From positions 1-6,570 of the forward strand of contig JAGOCY010000085.1 of assembly GCA_017998495.1 (NCBI GenBank): DNA of 6,570 nucleotides, in the 5' to 3' direction. The notes beneath the pieces are model-generated. The model saw only the letters and a list, made by a program, of their open reading frames with translations. It searched no databases and was not told the origin of the DNA. The first letter of the stretch is position 1. Each line of letters opens with the position of its first letter. The translations under genes and the position numbers were made by a program. Source of the DNA: Corallincola sp. (GTDB lineage: Bacteria; Pseudomonadota; Gammaproteobacteria; Enterobacterales; Neiellaceae). Below, in pieces: positions 1 through 6,570 of this stretch.

Positions 1-1539
1 CTGCGCCGCCAGCTGGAACTGCTCGACTGGCTCGGCGCCCTGCGCAAAGACAGCAACGCCATTCCTGCAGGCTACGGCAGTATTGGCGCCTTTCTCGACA
101 CACCACTGCAGCAAGGGCTGAGCGTGAAGCATCTGCTGCTGCGCCATGCCGATGCCTTGCCCACCAGCCTACTGACCCGCTTGATGGCTGAGGTTGCGTG
201 GGAAGCCAGCGACAGCCAGCGCTTACCCTTAGAGATGGCTTATGGCTGGCCAGCCAGCCACTGGCAGGCGCTGTTCGCGGCGATCCCCGAGCTCGGCCAC
301 CATCTGGCGGATCAGCTGCTGTTGGCCGACGGCTTTCAACGGCTGCTGCTGTCGCCAGCCGGGATCAGCGACTGGGCGCCCGTACTTGGTCAATGGCCGC
401 TTGACCAACCGCCCAGCTGGCGCTGGCCCCTGCCCTCAGCGGTCGATCTGGCACTGCTGGCCGATCAGGCCAGTAGCGCTCAACTGCATAGCTGGCAACA
501 GCAGGGGATCGCCAACAGCCTGAGCCCGAATGAGCCTGGGTTGCTGCAGCTGCCATTGTGGCTCCCCGGTGCGCCTCGACCCGAGCTACTGGCCGCGAGC
601 ACACTTCCCCCTGGACTAGAGCGGCGGCTGCCACCATCCGACTATCAACCCGAAGAGCTGCAGCTCGCCAGCCTGTTACGCCAGCAGCTGCAACCCATAA
701 CCACGGAAGTGAATCAGCTGGGCGAGTTGCTCGCTGTCAGCGAGCAGCAGTGCCAGCCACGACGCCAGCAGCTTGAGCAGCAACAACGCCAGTGGTACTG
801 GTCACTGCGCAGCCAAGGCTTTGCCCCGTTGGAGGAGCAGGGGCTCGACTGTATGGACCCGAACCAGCTGGATGCCATCGCCGATATCGACCCGGCGGCG
901 GCAGAAACCTGTGCCGCCCTGCAGCGCCCACGCGCCAATCAAAGCCTGGCCAGCGGCCAGCCACTCGCCAGCTGGCTGCAGCTGCTGGAACAGGCTGGGC
1001 TCGATGGTGAGATCCAGCCACTGTTGCGCCACGTCACTCAGGATCAGGATGTTAGCCTGCTGCTGCAACTGGTCAGCCGCTACAGCCCGCAATTACTGGC
1101 ACCACTCCAGGCCACCGGCCTCACCCCAATCAGCACTCAGCTGCAATGGCTGGATGGCGAAGGCGCACGGAACCTGTTAGCCGCCGGGGTGGATCTGAAC
1201 CGCATCAAAGGTGAGCACTCAGTGCTGCAACTGCTGGCAATCAACGACAGCCTGGATCTGCCCACGCTGGAGGCGCTCACCGCCGCAGGCATCAGCGAAC
1301 AGGCCTCGCCACTGCGCCGCGACGCCATGGATATGCTACTGGAGCGATTGATCCTGATGCCGGAACGGGAGCGGCTGGCCGTGGTGGCAGCGCTGCGGCC
1401 ACTAGTAGAAGTGCGCCCCAGCCATTGGCGACGGCTGGCGATTTTGCGCGAGCGCAATCAGGTCCTGTTTGAAGAACTGACAGCAGAGCTGCCGGAGCTA
1501 ATTCCGCCCGCAGATATGGCGCCATTACTCGTTGAATAA
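1..1539 (+). CDS. Large protein of unknown function, 5'-truncated by the window, with ankyrin-like C-terminal part
   Basis: I do not recognise this gene. The frame is open from base 1 to the TAA at 1537-1539, giving 512 visible residues with GC-rich third positions throughout, so the true start probably lies left of the window. A GTG at 124 has an AAGGG six bases upstream and is a possible internal start, but the 41 codons before it look equally coding. The protein is rich in Leu, Gln and Ala with no signal peptide or membrane segment, so it is probably cytoplasmic. Counting from the first visible codon, residues about 225-270 are Gln/Glu-rich and could form a coiled coil. Residues about 389-431 (ARNLLAAGVDLN, then LTAAGI) resemble degenerate ankyrin repeats, which usually mediate protein contacts. 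It converges with the DUF898 gene on the other strand and shares no operon here. Coding status is firm; function is unknown. Confidence 0.8.
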   Translation: MRRQLELLDWLGALRKDSNAIPAGYGSIGAFLDTPLQQGLSVKHLLLRHADALPTSLLTRLMAEVAWEASDSQRLPLEMAYGWPASHWQALFAAIPELGHHLADQLLLADGFQRLLLSPAGISDWAPVLGQWPLDQPPSWRWPLPSAVDLALLADQASSAQLHSWQQQGIANSLSPNEPGLLQLPLWLPGAPRPELLAASTLPPGLERRLPPSDYQPEELQLASLLRQQLQPITTEVNQLGELLAVSEQQCQPRRQQLEQQQRQWYWSLRSQGFAPLEEQGLDCMDPNQLDAIADIDPAAAETCAALQRPRANQSLASGQPLASWLQLLEQAGLDGEIQPLLRHVTQDQDVSLLLQLVSRYSPQLLAPLQATGLTPISTQLQWLDGEGARNLLAAGVDLNRIKGEHSVLQLLAINDSLDLPTLEALTAAGISEQASPLRRDAMDMLLERLILMPERERLAVVAALRPLVEVRPSHWRRLAILRERNQVLFEELTAELPELIPPADMAPLLVE

Positions 1540-1578
1540 CGCACCGTACGGAAACAACCGGGCTGGCGTACTGGAACT

Positions 1579-1612
1579 AAAACGGCGTCAGGGCAGATGC
1601 CGCTGACGCCGT
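1579..1612 (-). terminator. Intrinsic terminator of the leftward DUF898 gene
   Basis: A perfect 10-bp stem pairs 1582-1591 (acggcgtcag) with 1603-1612 (ctgacgccgt), and the loop can pair further (ggc with gcc). Read on the minus strand, the stem is followed at once by TTTTAGTT, a short U tract. It lies about 50 bp after the stop codon at 1660. Read on the plus strand there is no U tract after the stem, so it suits the leftward gene better than the rightward one, which ends at 1539 and has no other visible terminator. Confidence 0.7.
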
Positions 1613-1659
1613 CGCCGAAAAGGTCCGCTCACCGCAGGCCTGATCGCAGTGGCTGGGTG

Positions 1660-2691
1660 TTAGATGCCCACTTCCAGGGCAAAGACGCCGGCAACTTCAT
1701 CGCCGATAGCGCTACCGGCGACCTGATTCTGCGACGCAGTGAAGCGGTCAAGGTCGGCCGCCTGAACAGCGGTTCGCTCGGCGTAGAACTTAGCGGTGCG
1801 CACCATGACCCACGGCAGGGCAATGCCCAGAGTCACGACTACCAGCAGGGCGTTCATGGCGTAAAGCATGGCCAGGTCAAACATGGTCACGTTGCTGGAT
1901 AACTGCACGTCACCGGCCAAGCGGGTGTGGTTGAACAGCAGGTTGCGCACCCAGCTCTGCCACAGCGCGAAGATCGACAGATAAGCGAGGAAAATCACAA
2001 TCTGACCGATGACCGGGATCCAGCCAAGCAACATCGCCACCAGTAACACCGGGATCATCGCCCCCAGTGTGATCAACGCCAGAATGTAGAACTCTTTGGT
2101 CGGACAGCTGCAATCAAAGGCATGGTCGCCATAGCGGGCGTTATTGATAAAGAACTTCTTGGTCTGCAGCAGCCACCAAGGACCGGCCAGACCCAAGCTG
2201 AAGATGACCCCGAGGTAGTAGAGCAGGAAAACTTTGGCGGCCTCACCATAAGTGCCCACGAAATCAAAACGCACATTGCGATAGGCGGTATTACGCAGGT
2301 TAAAGCGCATCGCCCGCACCATCAGCCAAGGCACAGCCGGGATAGCCAGCACCATCAGCACCCCATAGAGCATCGGCTGGAAACTGGCGGCCAGCATCAC
2401 CAGACCAAAGATCGCAACCGCGATCACGCGTCCGATCAGGATCGATAGCGGATTGGCCAGATACTGGAAGCCGGTCTGATCCAGCTTGGTGTGGCCATAA
2501 AAGTACTGAGAGGTCCGGACAGTCGCCCAGGCTGAATAGATGCCCAGGGTCACCACCGTCAACAGCAGATTGACAATCCAGATTTTGAAAAACTCTCCAC
2601 CATCGCCACTGAAGCGGAAGGTAAAAGTTCGGGTCGGGGCTTCGGTCTTCGCCACCGCCGTAACGGCGGGCGACGTGGCGTTATCGCTCAT
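1660..2691 (-). CDS. YjgN-family (DUF898) polytopic inner-membrane protein
   Basis: This 343-residue protein belongs to the DUF898/YjgN family of bacterial membrane proteins, whose molecular function is not established. After a short polar N-terminus, about seven hydrophobic segments can be seen near residues 37-55, 84-102, 105-122, 153-170, 201-222, 228-244 and 272-291. Family hallmarks are the VTLGIYSAW segment (47-55), RFDFVGTYG (141-149) and the C-terminal LPWVMVRTAKFYAERT (292-307). A motif of the form R-x-x-x-F/Y-x-x-N-x-T recurs five times after hydrophobic segments. The start at 2691 (MSDN) is preferred over an in-frame ATG 11 codons upstream because AAAGGA sits seven bases before it. 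It is clearly paralogous to the membrane part of the 3849-5519 product. It is separated from the M48 gene by 110 bp, so it may have its own promoter or be the last gene of that operon. Family assignment is firm, role unknown. Confidence 0.92.
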   Translation of the reverse strand: MSDNATSPAVTAVAKTEAPTRTFTFRFSGDGGEFFKIWIVNLLLTVVTLGIYSAWATVRTSQYFYGHTKLDQTGFQYLANPLSILIGRVIAVAIFGLVMLAASFQPMLYGVLMVLAIPAVPWLMVRAMRFNLRNTAYRNVRFDFVGTYGEAAKVFLLYYLGVIFSLGLAGPWWLLQTKKFFINNARYGDHAFDCSCPTKEFYILALITLGAMIPVLLVAMLLGWIPVIGQIVIFLAYLSIFALWQSWVRNLLFNHTRLAGDVQLSSNVTMFDLAMLYAMNALLVVVTLGIALPWVMVRTAKFYAERTAVQAADLDRFTASQNQVAGSAIGDEVAGVFALEVGI

Positions 2692-2698
2692 TGGGAAA

Positions 2699-2704
2699 TC
2701 CTTT
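2699..2704 (-). promoter_or_regulatory. Ribosome binding site that fixes the DUF898 start
   Basis: On the minus strand AAAGGA is followed by seven bases (tttccca) and the ATG at 2691-2689. This favours the MSDN start over the ATG at 2724, which lies inside the small hairpin and has no good Shine-Dalgarno sequence. Confidence 0.7.
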
Positions 2705-2717
2705 TGCGTACAGGAAA

Positions 2718-2731
2718 CCCGCACATGCGGG
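2718..2731 (-). repeat. Small inverted repeat in the leader of the downstream DUF898 gene
   Basis: The sequence cccgcacatgcggg has 6-bp arms (cccgca / tgcggg) around two bases. It sits 27-40 bases upstream of the chosen start at 2691. On the minus strand it is followed by TTTCCTG, too weak a U tract for a convincing terminator. It could be a leader hairpin, an operator half-site pair, or chance. Confidence 0.4.
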
Positions 2732-2738
2732 CGCGACC

Positions 2739-2744
2739 ATTGTA
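2739..2744 (-). promoter_or_regulatory. Possible -10 box for the downstream DUF898 gene
   Basis: The minus strand reads TACAAT here, a five-of-six match to the sigma-70 -10 consensus, in the AT-rich part of the 110-bp gap. A start about seven bases downstream would give a leader of roughly 40 bases containing the small inverted repeat. No good -35 hexamer is visible at 16-18 bp spacing, so this is tentative. Confidence 0.3.
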
Positions 2745-2801
2745 AATAAGTATTTCAGGCCATAGCCATACAGATGTGATGGATTTGTGAACGACCGCCG
2801 A

Positions 2802-3818
2802 CTAAAACGCCCGTGCAGCCGCCACCCGTTCGGCCGTCGGTGGGTGAGACGAAAAGTAATCAACATCAGTGTCGTCGGCTTGATCATGGCTGGCCGCCAG
2901 ACGCTCCAGCAGCACCGCAAAATGCTCGCTGTCGACGCCCTGACTGGCCAGTAGCGTCAGCGCATAGCGATCCGCCTCACGCTCAAAATCTCGCGAGTAA
3001 CTGGCGTCCATGACGGCGGTCGGCACCCCACCCACCAGATCGCCAAAGGCGGTTGCATCACCGGCCATCAGGGCCGCGATCACCATGATCACCGAGCCCT
3101 GCAACACTTGGCGCAGGCTATGGCGCGCTTCAACATGGCCAATCTCATGCGCCAGCACCGCGCTCAGCTGACGATCATCATCGGCGAGGGCAACCAGCTG
3201 ATCCGTCATGACAATAGTGCCGTCCGGCAGGGCAAAGGCGTTGGCCCCAAAGGCTCCGCCGTCGCGCAGCAGCAAGCGGTAGTTATAGGCGGGAGACTGT
3301 GGCAGCAACTGGGCCAGCAGTCCCTGTAACTGCTGCTGGCGCGCCTCATCCAGGGTTGAAGGATTGAGCGCGATCCGCTCCATCACCGATAGGGAGAGCT
3401 CCGCGCTGCGATCAAGTGCCGATGCCGGCAGCACAAACGCAACCTGCGAGGCCGCATAGGGCAAAGCGATAGTCAGAAACCACCAGCTGACCACAGCCAC
3501 CACCACCACGCTGGCCAGTGCCAGTCGCCAGTGACTCTCCAGCCGATGCAACAGGTGGTAGCCGCGCTCCTGCCGCCAACATTGCTGCAGGCCATCAACG
3601 GCATCGTTGTCGCCGGTTTCGAAACGGCTGCCATCAGCGAAATCCAGGAAACGGGGCGTGGAGCCCAAACGCGGGCTGATCTGCAACTGCTGCCAGCGGC
3701 CATCTGCCAGTAGCACACCCTGCTCATCATGCAGGCGCCAAAAACCGCAGTCATCGACCGTGATGCGTGCCAGCACACGACGGGAACTGCCATGTGGAAA
3801 GTAATAACCCTGAATCAT
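2802..3818 (-). CDS. Membrane-anchored M48-family zinc metallopeptidase
   Basis: This 338-residue protein is an M48 peptidase (COG0501, BepA/LoiP/HtpX relatives), which cleaves peptide bonds using one zinc ion. The HEIGH motif at residues 224-228 gives two zinc-binding His and the catalytic Glu225. The EREAD motif at 279-283 supplies the third ligand, probably Glu279. ANAFALPDG (192-200) and SHPPTAER (324-331) are typical of the family. Residues 1-90 form a polar, probably beta-rich N-terminal domain. A single strong hydrophobic helix spans about 99-120, with Arg/His-rich sequence before it, so the N-terminus is probably cytoplasmic and the catalytic domain periplasmic. A second hydrophobic stretch at about 241-265 is common in M48 proteins and may touch the membrane. 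AGGGG lies nine bases before the start. The gene begins 30 bp after the long DUF898 gene stops, so the two are probably co-transcribed. The substrate is unknown. Confidence 0.93.
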   Translation of the reverse strand: MIQGYYFPHGSSRRVLARITVDDCGFWRLHDEQGVLLADGRWQQLQISPRLGSTPRFLDFADGSRFETGDNDAVDGLQQCWRQERGYHLLHRLESHWRLALASVVVVAVVSWWFLTIALPYAASQVAFVLPASALDRSAELSLSVMERIALNPSTLDEARQQQLQGLLAQLLPQSPAYNYRLLLRDGGAFGANAFALPDGTIVMTDQLVALADDDRQLSAVLAHEIGHVEARHSLRQVLQGSVIMVIAALMAGDATAFGDLVGGVPTAVMDASYSRDFEREADRYALTLLASQGVDSEHFAVLLERLAASHDQADDTDVDYFSSHPPTAERVAAARAF

Positions 3819-3848
3819 CCCTGATATCCCCTAGTCCCGAGCCGCCGC

Positions 3849-5519
3849 TCAACGCTGGCCGCTGATCACAAAGCCATCCAGATCGGTGGCGGCGATTTCG
3901 GTGCGGTTGGCGTAATAGCGGGCGGTGCGCACTGCCACCCAAGGCCAGGCCAGCCCGGCAGTGACCGCCAGCATAAACAAGTTGCTTACATAGAGCAGCA
4001 GCAGGCTGGCACTGGTCACACTGCTAATCAGCCGTGCGTCGTCGAGCGAACTCTGGTTGAGCAGCAGGTTACGGCTGCCGGCCCGCCACAGGGTGTAAGC
4101 CACCAGTGCCAGCGGCAGCAGCAGCCACGGCGCCTGATGAGGGAAGAGCAGCGCCACCCCAGCAATGGCCGCCAGACCAAAGCCCACCAGTAACACTACC
4201 TTGCCAGCCAACCAATAGAGACTGGACAGACGCAGATGGCAGCGGAAGATATCGCCGCCTAACGAAGCGTGGTTAATGGCATAGCGGGCCAGCCAGCGAT
4301 AGGCCAGCGGCAGGGCCAGACCAGCACTGAGCACAGTGACCAGCACAGCACCATAGAGCGCCTGAAACGCCTTGCTGTAACTGCCGACAAAATCAAAATG
4401 GCCACCACGCCAGTTGCTGGCCGTCAGCCTGAACTGCAAGGCGGACTGCAGCATCAACGGCAGTAACGGCAACACCAGCAAGGCCACAGGAACTGCGGCC
4501 ACCGGCCACCACCAGCAGGCCGCGCAGGCTGCAACCACCATCAACAACAGCAAGCGGCTACGGGCGATGGCCCAAGGCGAACCGCAATAGCTAAAGGCCG
4601 CTCCCGCCAGCCGGGTGGCACCATGCAGATACTGCTGACAGCGTACCTTGGCCCAAGGCGACCACAGCCCCAGGCTGAGCAGAGTCAGCAGCAGATGGGG
4701 TAGCCAAATCTTGGCGTAGTCGCTGCCAGTGCCCACAAATTCAAAGGGGTACAGCATCGGCTCACGGGCCGGGCCAAGACGGCGCTGCTGGCGCTGACGT
4801 TTTGGCACCACATCCACCGCCAGTGCCATCTGATCAAAGGCCTGACGCTCGGAAATGTTGTTCCCGGATGGCTCGGGCGCTTCAGCCCGGCGCCACTGCT
4901 CCTCTTCTGGCAGTGCCTCGATGGCCCAGTCGCCGCGCACCGTTGGTGGTGCCACCACGTCGGCGACATTAACGGGGGGCGGTGGTGCCGTTGGCGCAGC
5001 ATTGGTGTTGCTATCGTCGGCCAGCCCCAACTGATCGAGATCCAGCTGCAGGCGGGATACTGGCGGCGGTGCCACCGGCGGCGCTTCAGCATCAAACAGC
5101 GGTATATCGGGCAGTTCGCTTGCATGGGAAGCAAGCGGCGGCTCAGGCTCAGCTGACGCACTACCGGCGCTCACAGCACTACCAGCACCAGCCACCCGTT
5201 CCAGCTCAGCAGCAAAAGATGACCAGAGGTCGTTACTGCCCGGCGCACTACCGGTCAACGGCTGGCCACGGCTACCGATAATGGTTGGCGGTGCTGTGGC
5301 TTGCACCTGTTCCACAGGGGCTCTGGGATGATGGCTGTCATTGGCACTTTCCACCGGCACCCGGGTTGGGCGCAGGGGCGCAACCGGCGGCGGTTGCTCG
5401 GCCGCCGCGGGTTCGACGCGGGCAAGCGGCGTCAACGGCGTCACCTTAGGTACGTCGCGCAACGGCTCCAACGCCCAGTCGGACGATGGTGGTAGCGAGT
5501 CCGGTTGCGGTTTCTTCAT
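3849..5519 (-). CDS. DUF898 membrane protein with long Pro/Ala-rich N-terminal extension
   Basis: This 556-residue protein has two parts. Residues 1 to about 250 are rich in Pro, Ala, Ser and Glu, lack hydrophobic segments and look disordered. They carry two copies of a DWAxExL motif (DWALEPL at 14-20, DWAIEAL at 197-203), a short amphipathic stretch near 96-110, and end in a basic cluster (KRQRQQRR, 240-247). Residues about 258-550 are a complete DUF898 domain with about seven hydrophobic segments. HFDFVGSYS (374-382) and PWVAVRTARYYANRT (526-540) match the paralogue at 1660-2691. The ATG at 5519 follows only a weak GAG/AGG Shine-Dalgarno sequence. It is the first gene after the acnB terminator and precedes the M48 gene by 30 bp. 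The extension is unlike the short N-terminus of ordinary YjgN and may be a cytoplasmic docking region. Domain assignment is firm, function unknown. Confidence 0.92.
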   Translation of the reverse strand: MKKPQPDSLPPSSDWALEPLRDVPKVTPLTPLARVEPAAAEQPPPVAPLRPTRVPVESANDSHHPRAPVEQVQATAPPTIIGSRGQPLTGSAPGSNDLWSSFAAELERVAGAGSAVSAGSASAEPEPPLASHASELPDIPLFDAEAPPVAPPPVSRLQLDLDQLGLADDSNTNAAPTAPPPPVNVADVVAPPTVRGDWAIEALPEEEQWRRAEAPEPSGNNISERQAFDQMALAVDVVPKRQRQQRRLGPAREPMLYPFEFVGTGSDYAKIWLPHLLLTLLSLGLWSPWAKVRCQQYLHGATRLAGAAFSYCGSPWAIARSRLLLLMVVAACAACWWWPVAAVPVALLVLPLLPLMLQSALQFRLTASNWRGGHFDFVGSYSKAFQALYGAVLVTVLSAGLALPLAYRWLARYAINHASLGGDIFRCHLRLSSLYWLAGKVVLLVGFGLAAIAGVALLFPHQAPWLLLPLALVAYTLWRAGSRNLLLNQSSLDDARLISSVTSASLLLLYVSNLFMLAVTAGLAWPWVAVRTARYYANRTEIAATDLDGFVISGQR

Positions 5520-5547
5520 GCCTGCTCAAAAAGTCGACGACAGCCTG

Positions 5548-5553
5548 ATTGTA
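5548..5553 (-). promoter_or_regulatory. Possible -10 box for the DUF898-M48 operon
   Basis: The minus strand reads TACAAT between the acnB terminator and the ATG at 5519, which would give a leader of about 20 bases. A promoter is expected here because the acnB terminator lies just upstream. The -35 region at 17 bp spacing (CTGTTC) is poor, so the exact site is uncertain. Confidence 0.4.
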
Positions 5554-5621
5554 GCGCGACTCACCGCAAAGAACAGCCAGCCAGCGGTCGGTAATCCCTT
5601 ACAGCTGTGTGACTAAGAACG

Positions 5622-5648
5622 AAAAAGCCCCGCCGGAGCGGGGCCTTT
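5622..5648 (-). terminator. Intrinsic terminator of acnB
   Basis: A perfect 7-bp GC stem pairs 5627-5633 (gccccgc) with 5638-5644 (gcggggc) around the loop cgga. On the minus strand it is followed by TTTTT. It begins about 16 bp after the acnB stop codon and separates acnB from the DUF898 gene downstream. Confidence 0.92.
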
Positions 5649-5664
5649 GGTGGTGAGGCTGCGG

Positions 5665-6570
5665 TTACAGGTCCGCAGTCTGGAAGATCACCTTATCCGC
5701 CTTGGCGGTGTAGTCCGCCATCTGGTGGAAGTTCATGTAGCGATAGCTATCCGCCGCACCAGCATCGATCTTGCGCGCATACTCAGCATATTCAGCCGGC
5801 GTCGGCAGCTTGCCGAGGATGGCACACACCGCCGACAGTTCAGCCGACGCCAAATAGACGTTGGTGTCTTTACCCATACGGTTAGGGAAGTTACGGGTAG
5901 AGGTGGAGACCACAGTGGCCCCATCCCGCACCCGCGCCTGGTTACCCATGCACAGCGAGCAACCGGGGATCTCGATACGCGCGCCAGATTTGCCGTAGAT
6001 GCCGTAATAGCCCTCTTCGGTCAGCTGAGCGGCATCCATCTTGGTTGGCGGCGCGATCCACAGCTGAGTCGGGATCTGCCCTTTGTACTGATCCAGCAGT
6101 TTGCCGGCAGCACGGAAGTGGCCAATGTTGGTCATGCACGAACCGATGAATACCTCGTCGATCTTGTCACCAGCGACCTGCGACAGCAGCTTGGCGTCAT
6201 CCGGATCGTTGGGGCAGCAGACCACCGGCTCCTTGATGTCGTCCATGTTGATGTCGATGATCGCGGCGTACTCGGCATCGGCATCAGCGCTCATCAGCTG
6301 CGGCTGGGCCAGCCACTCCTGCATCGCCTTGATACGGCGCTCCAGGGTGCGGCGGTCACCGTAACCTTCGGCGATCATCCACTTGAGCAGCACGATGTTG
6401 GATTGCAGGTATTCAGCCACCGACTCCTGCGACAGCTTGATTGTACAACCGGCAGCGGAGCGCTCGGCCGAGGCATCGGAGAGCTCGAACGCCTGTTCGG
6501 CTGTCAGGGTCTCAAGGCCCTCGATCTCGAGGATGCGGCCAGAGAAGATGTTCTTCTTGCCCTTCTTCTC
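5665..6570 (-). CDS. acnB: Aconitate hydratase B, C-terminal part (cut by the window edge)
   Basis: Aconitase B isomerises citrate to isocitrate through cis-aconitate in the TCA cycle, in the cytoplasm. In many gammaproteobacteria the same protein also acts in 2-methylcitrate metabolism and, as the apo-form, binds mRNA. The 301 visible residues are the C-terminus and match E. coli AcnB closely, for example SDASAERSAAGCTIKL, LLKWMIAEGYGDRRTLERRI, IDEVFIGSCMTNIGHFRAAG and STSTRNFPNR. The three Cys that hold the 4Fe-4S cluster are present at visible residues 145 (GSCMTN), 204 and 207 (CSLCMG), with the 59- and 3-residue spacing of E. coli Cys710, Cys769 and Cys772. The stop codon is TAA at 5667-5665. 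The frame runs open to 6570, so about 565 N-terminal residues lie outside the window. A GTG at 6420 is an internal Val codon, not a start. There is no sign of damage. Confidence 0.98.
   Translation of the reverse strand, partial: EKKGKKNIFSGRILEIEGLETLTAEQAFELSDASAERSAAGCTIKLSQESVAEYLQSNIVLLKWMIAEGYGDRRTLERRIKAMQEWLAQPQLMSADADAEYAAIIDINMDDIKEPVVCCPNDPDDAKLLSQVAGDKIDEVFIGSCMTNIGHFRAAGKLLDQYKGQIPTQLWIAPPTKMDAAQLTEEGYYGIYGKSGARIEIPGCSLCMGNQARVRDGATVVSTSTRNFPNRMGKDTNVYLASAELSAVCAILGKLPTPAEYAEYARKIDAGAADSYRYMNFHQMADYTAKADKVIFQTADL

Noticed and set aside
1137..1457. Minus-strand open frame of 106 codons opposite the first gene
   Set aside because: Ser/Arg-rich antisense product typical of GC-rich genes, with no ribosome binding site or recognisable domain.
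124..1539. GTG at 124 as the start of the first gene
   Set aside because: The same frame is open and coding-like to base 1, so a start outside the window is more likely, although AAGGG upstream of the GTG keeps it possible.
2122..2448. Plus-strand open frame of 108 codons opposite the DUF898 gene
   Set aside because: It lies wholly inside a well-supported gene on the other strand and its translation is low-complexity His/Gln-rich sequence with no family resemblance.
1660..2724. Upstream ATG at 2724 as start of the plain DUF898 protein
   Set aside because: It lies in the small inverted repeat without a good ribosome binding site; the ATG at 2691 has AAAGGA seven bases before it.
4685..5161. 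Minus-strand open frame of 158 codons inside the extended DUF898 gene
   Set aside because: It is a shifted-frame shadow of the Pro/Ala-rich coding region and reads as Arg/Trp/His-rich nonsense.
5601..5608. Palindrome acagctgt near the operon promoter as an operator
   Set aside because: Eight bases only, not extended by the flanks and matching no regulator site I can name with confidence.
5341..5616. Plus-strand open frame reaching into the promoter region upstream of the extended DUF898 gene
   Set aside because: Mostly antisense to the Pro/Ala-rich region, with a Gly/Arg-rich product and no recognisable domain.

Overview
The window looks like chromosomal DNA of a GC-rich gammaproteobacterium. 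The AcnB C-terminus is very close to the Escherichia coli protein, GC-rich third codon positions run through all genes, and two DUF898/YjgN-family membrane proteins are present. An Aeromonadales-type host (Aeromonas or Oceanimonas relatives) is my guess from overall impression only; nothing in the window proves the genus. I saw no insertion sequence, phage gene, tRNA, rRNA or CRISPR array.

Layout, left to right. (1) Bases 1-1539, plus strand: the 3' part of a large Leu/Gln-rich protein of unknown function, open to the left window edge, with a putative coiled coil and an ankyrin-like stretch near its C-terminus. (2) Bases 1540-1659: a short convergent intergenic region holding a strong hairpin that reads as the terminator of the leftward genes. 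(3) Bases 1660-5519, minus strand, three genes: a 556-residue DUF898 protein with a long Pro/Ala-rich N-terminal extension (3849-5519), a membrane-anchored M48 zinc metallopeptidase (2802-3818) that follows it by 30 bp, and a second, plain DUF898 protein (1660-2691) after a 110 bp gap that may contain its own promoter and a small leader hairpin. (4) Bases 5622-5648: a textbook intrinsic terminator for acnB. (5) Bases 5665-6570, minus strand: the C-terminal 301 residues of aconitase B, cut by the right window edge.

The point of interest is the middle cluster: two paralogous polytopic membrane proteins of unknown function flank one membrane-bound protease. Tight spacing of the first two genes and the shared final terminator suggest one functional unit in the inner membrane. 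The acnB gene upstream is insulated by its own terminator and is probably unrelated. The two DUF898 proteins align over their whole membrane parts, and each shows a five-times repeated short motif after hydrophobic segments, which points to an origin by internal duplication.
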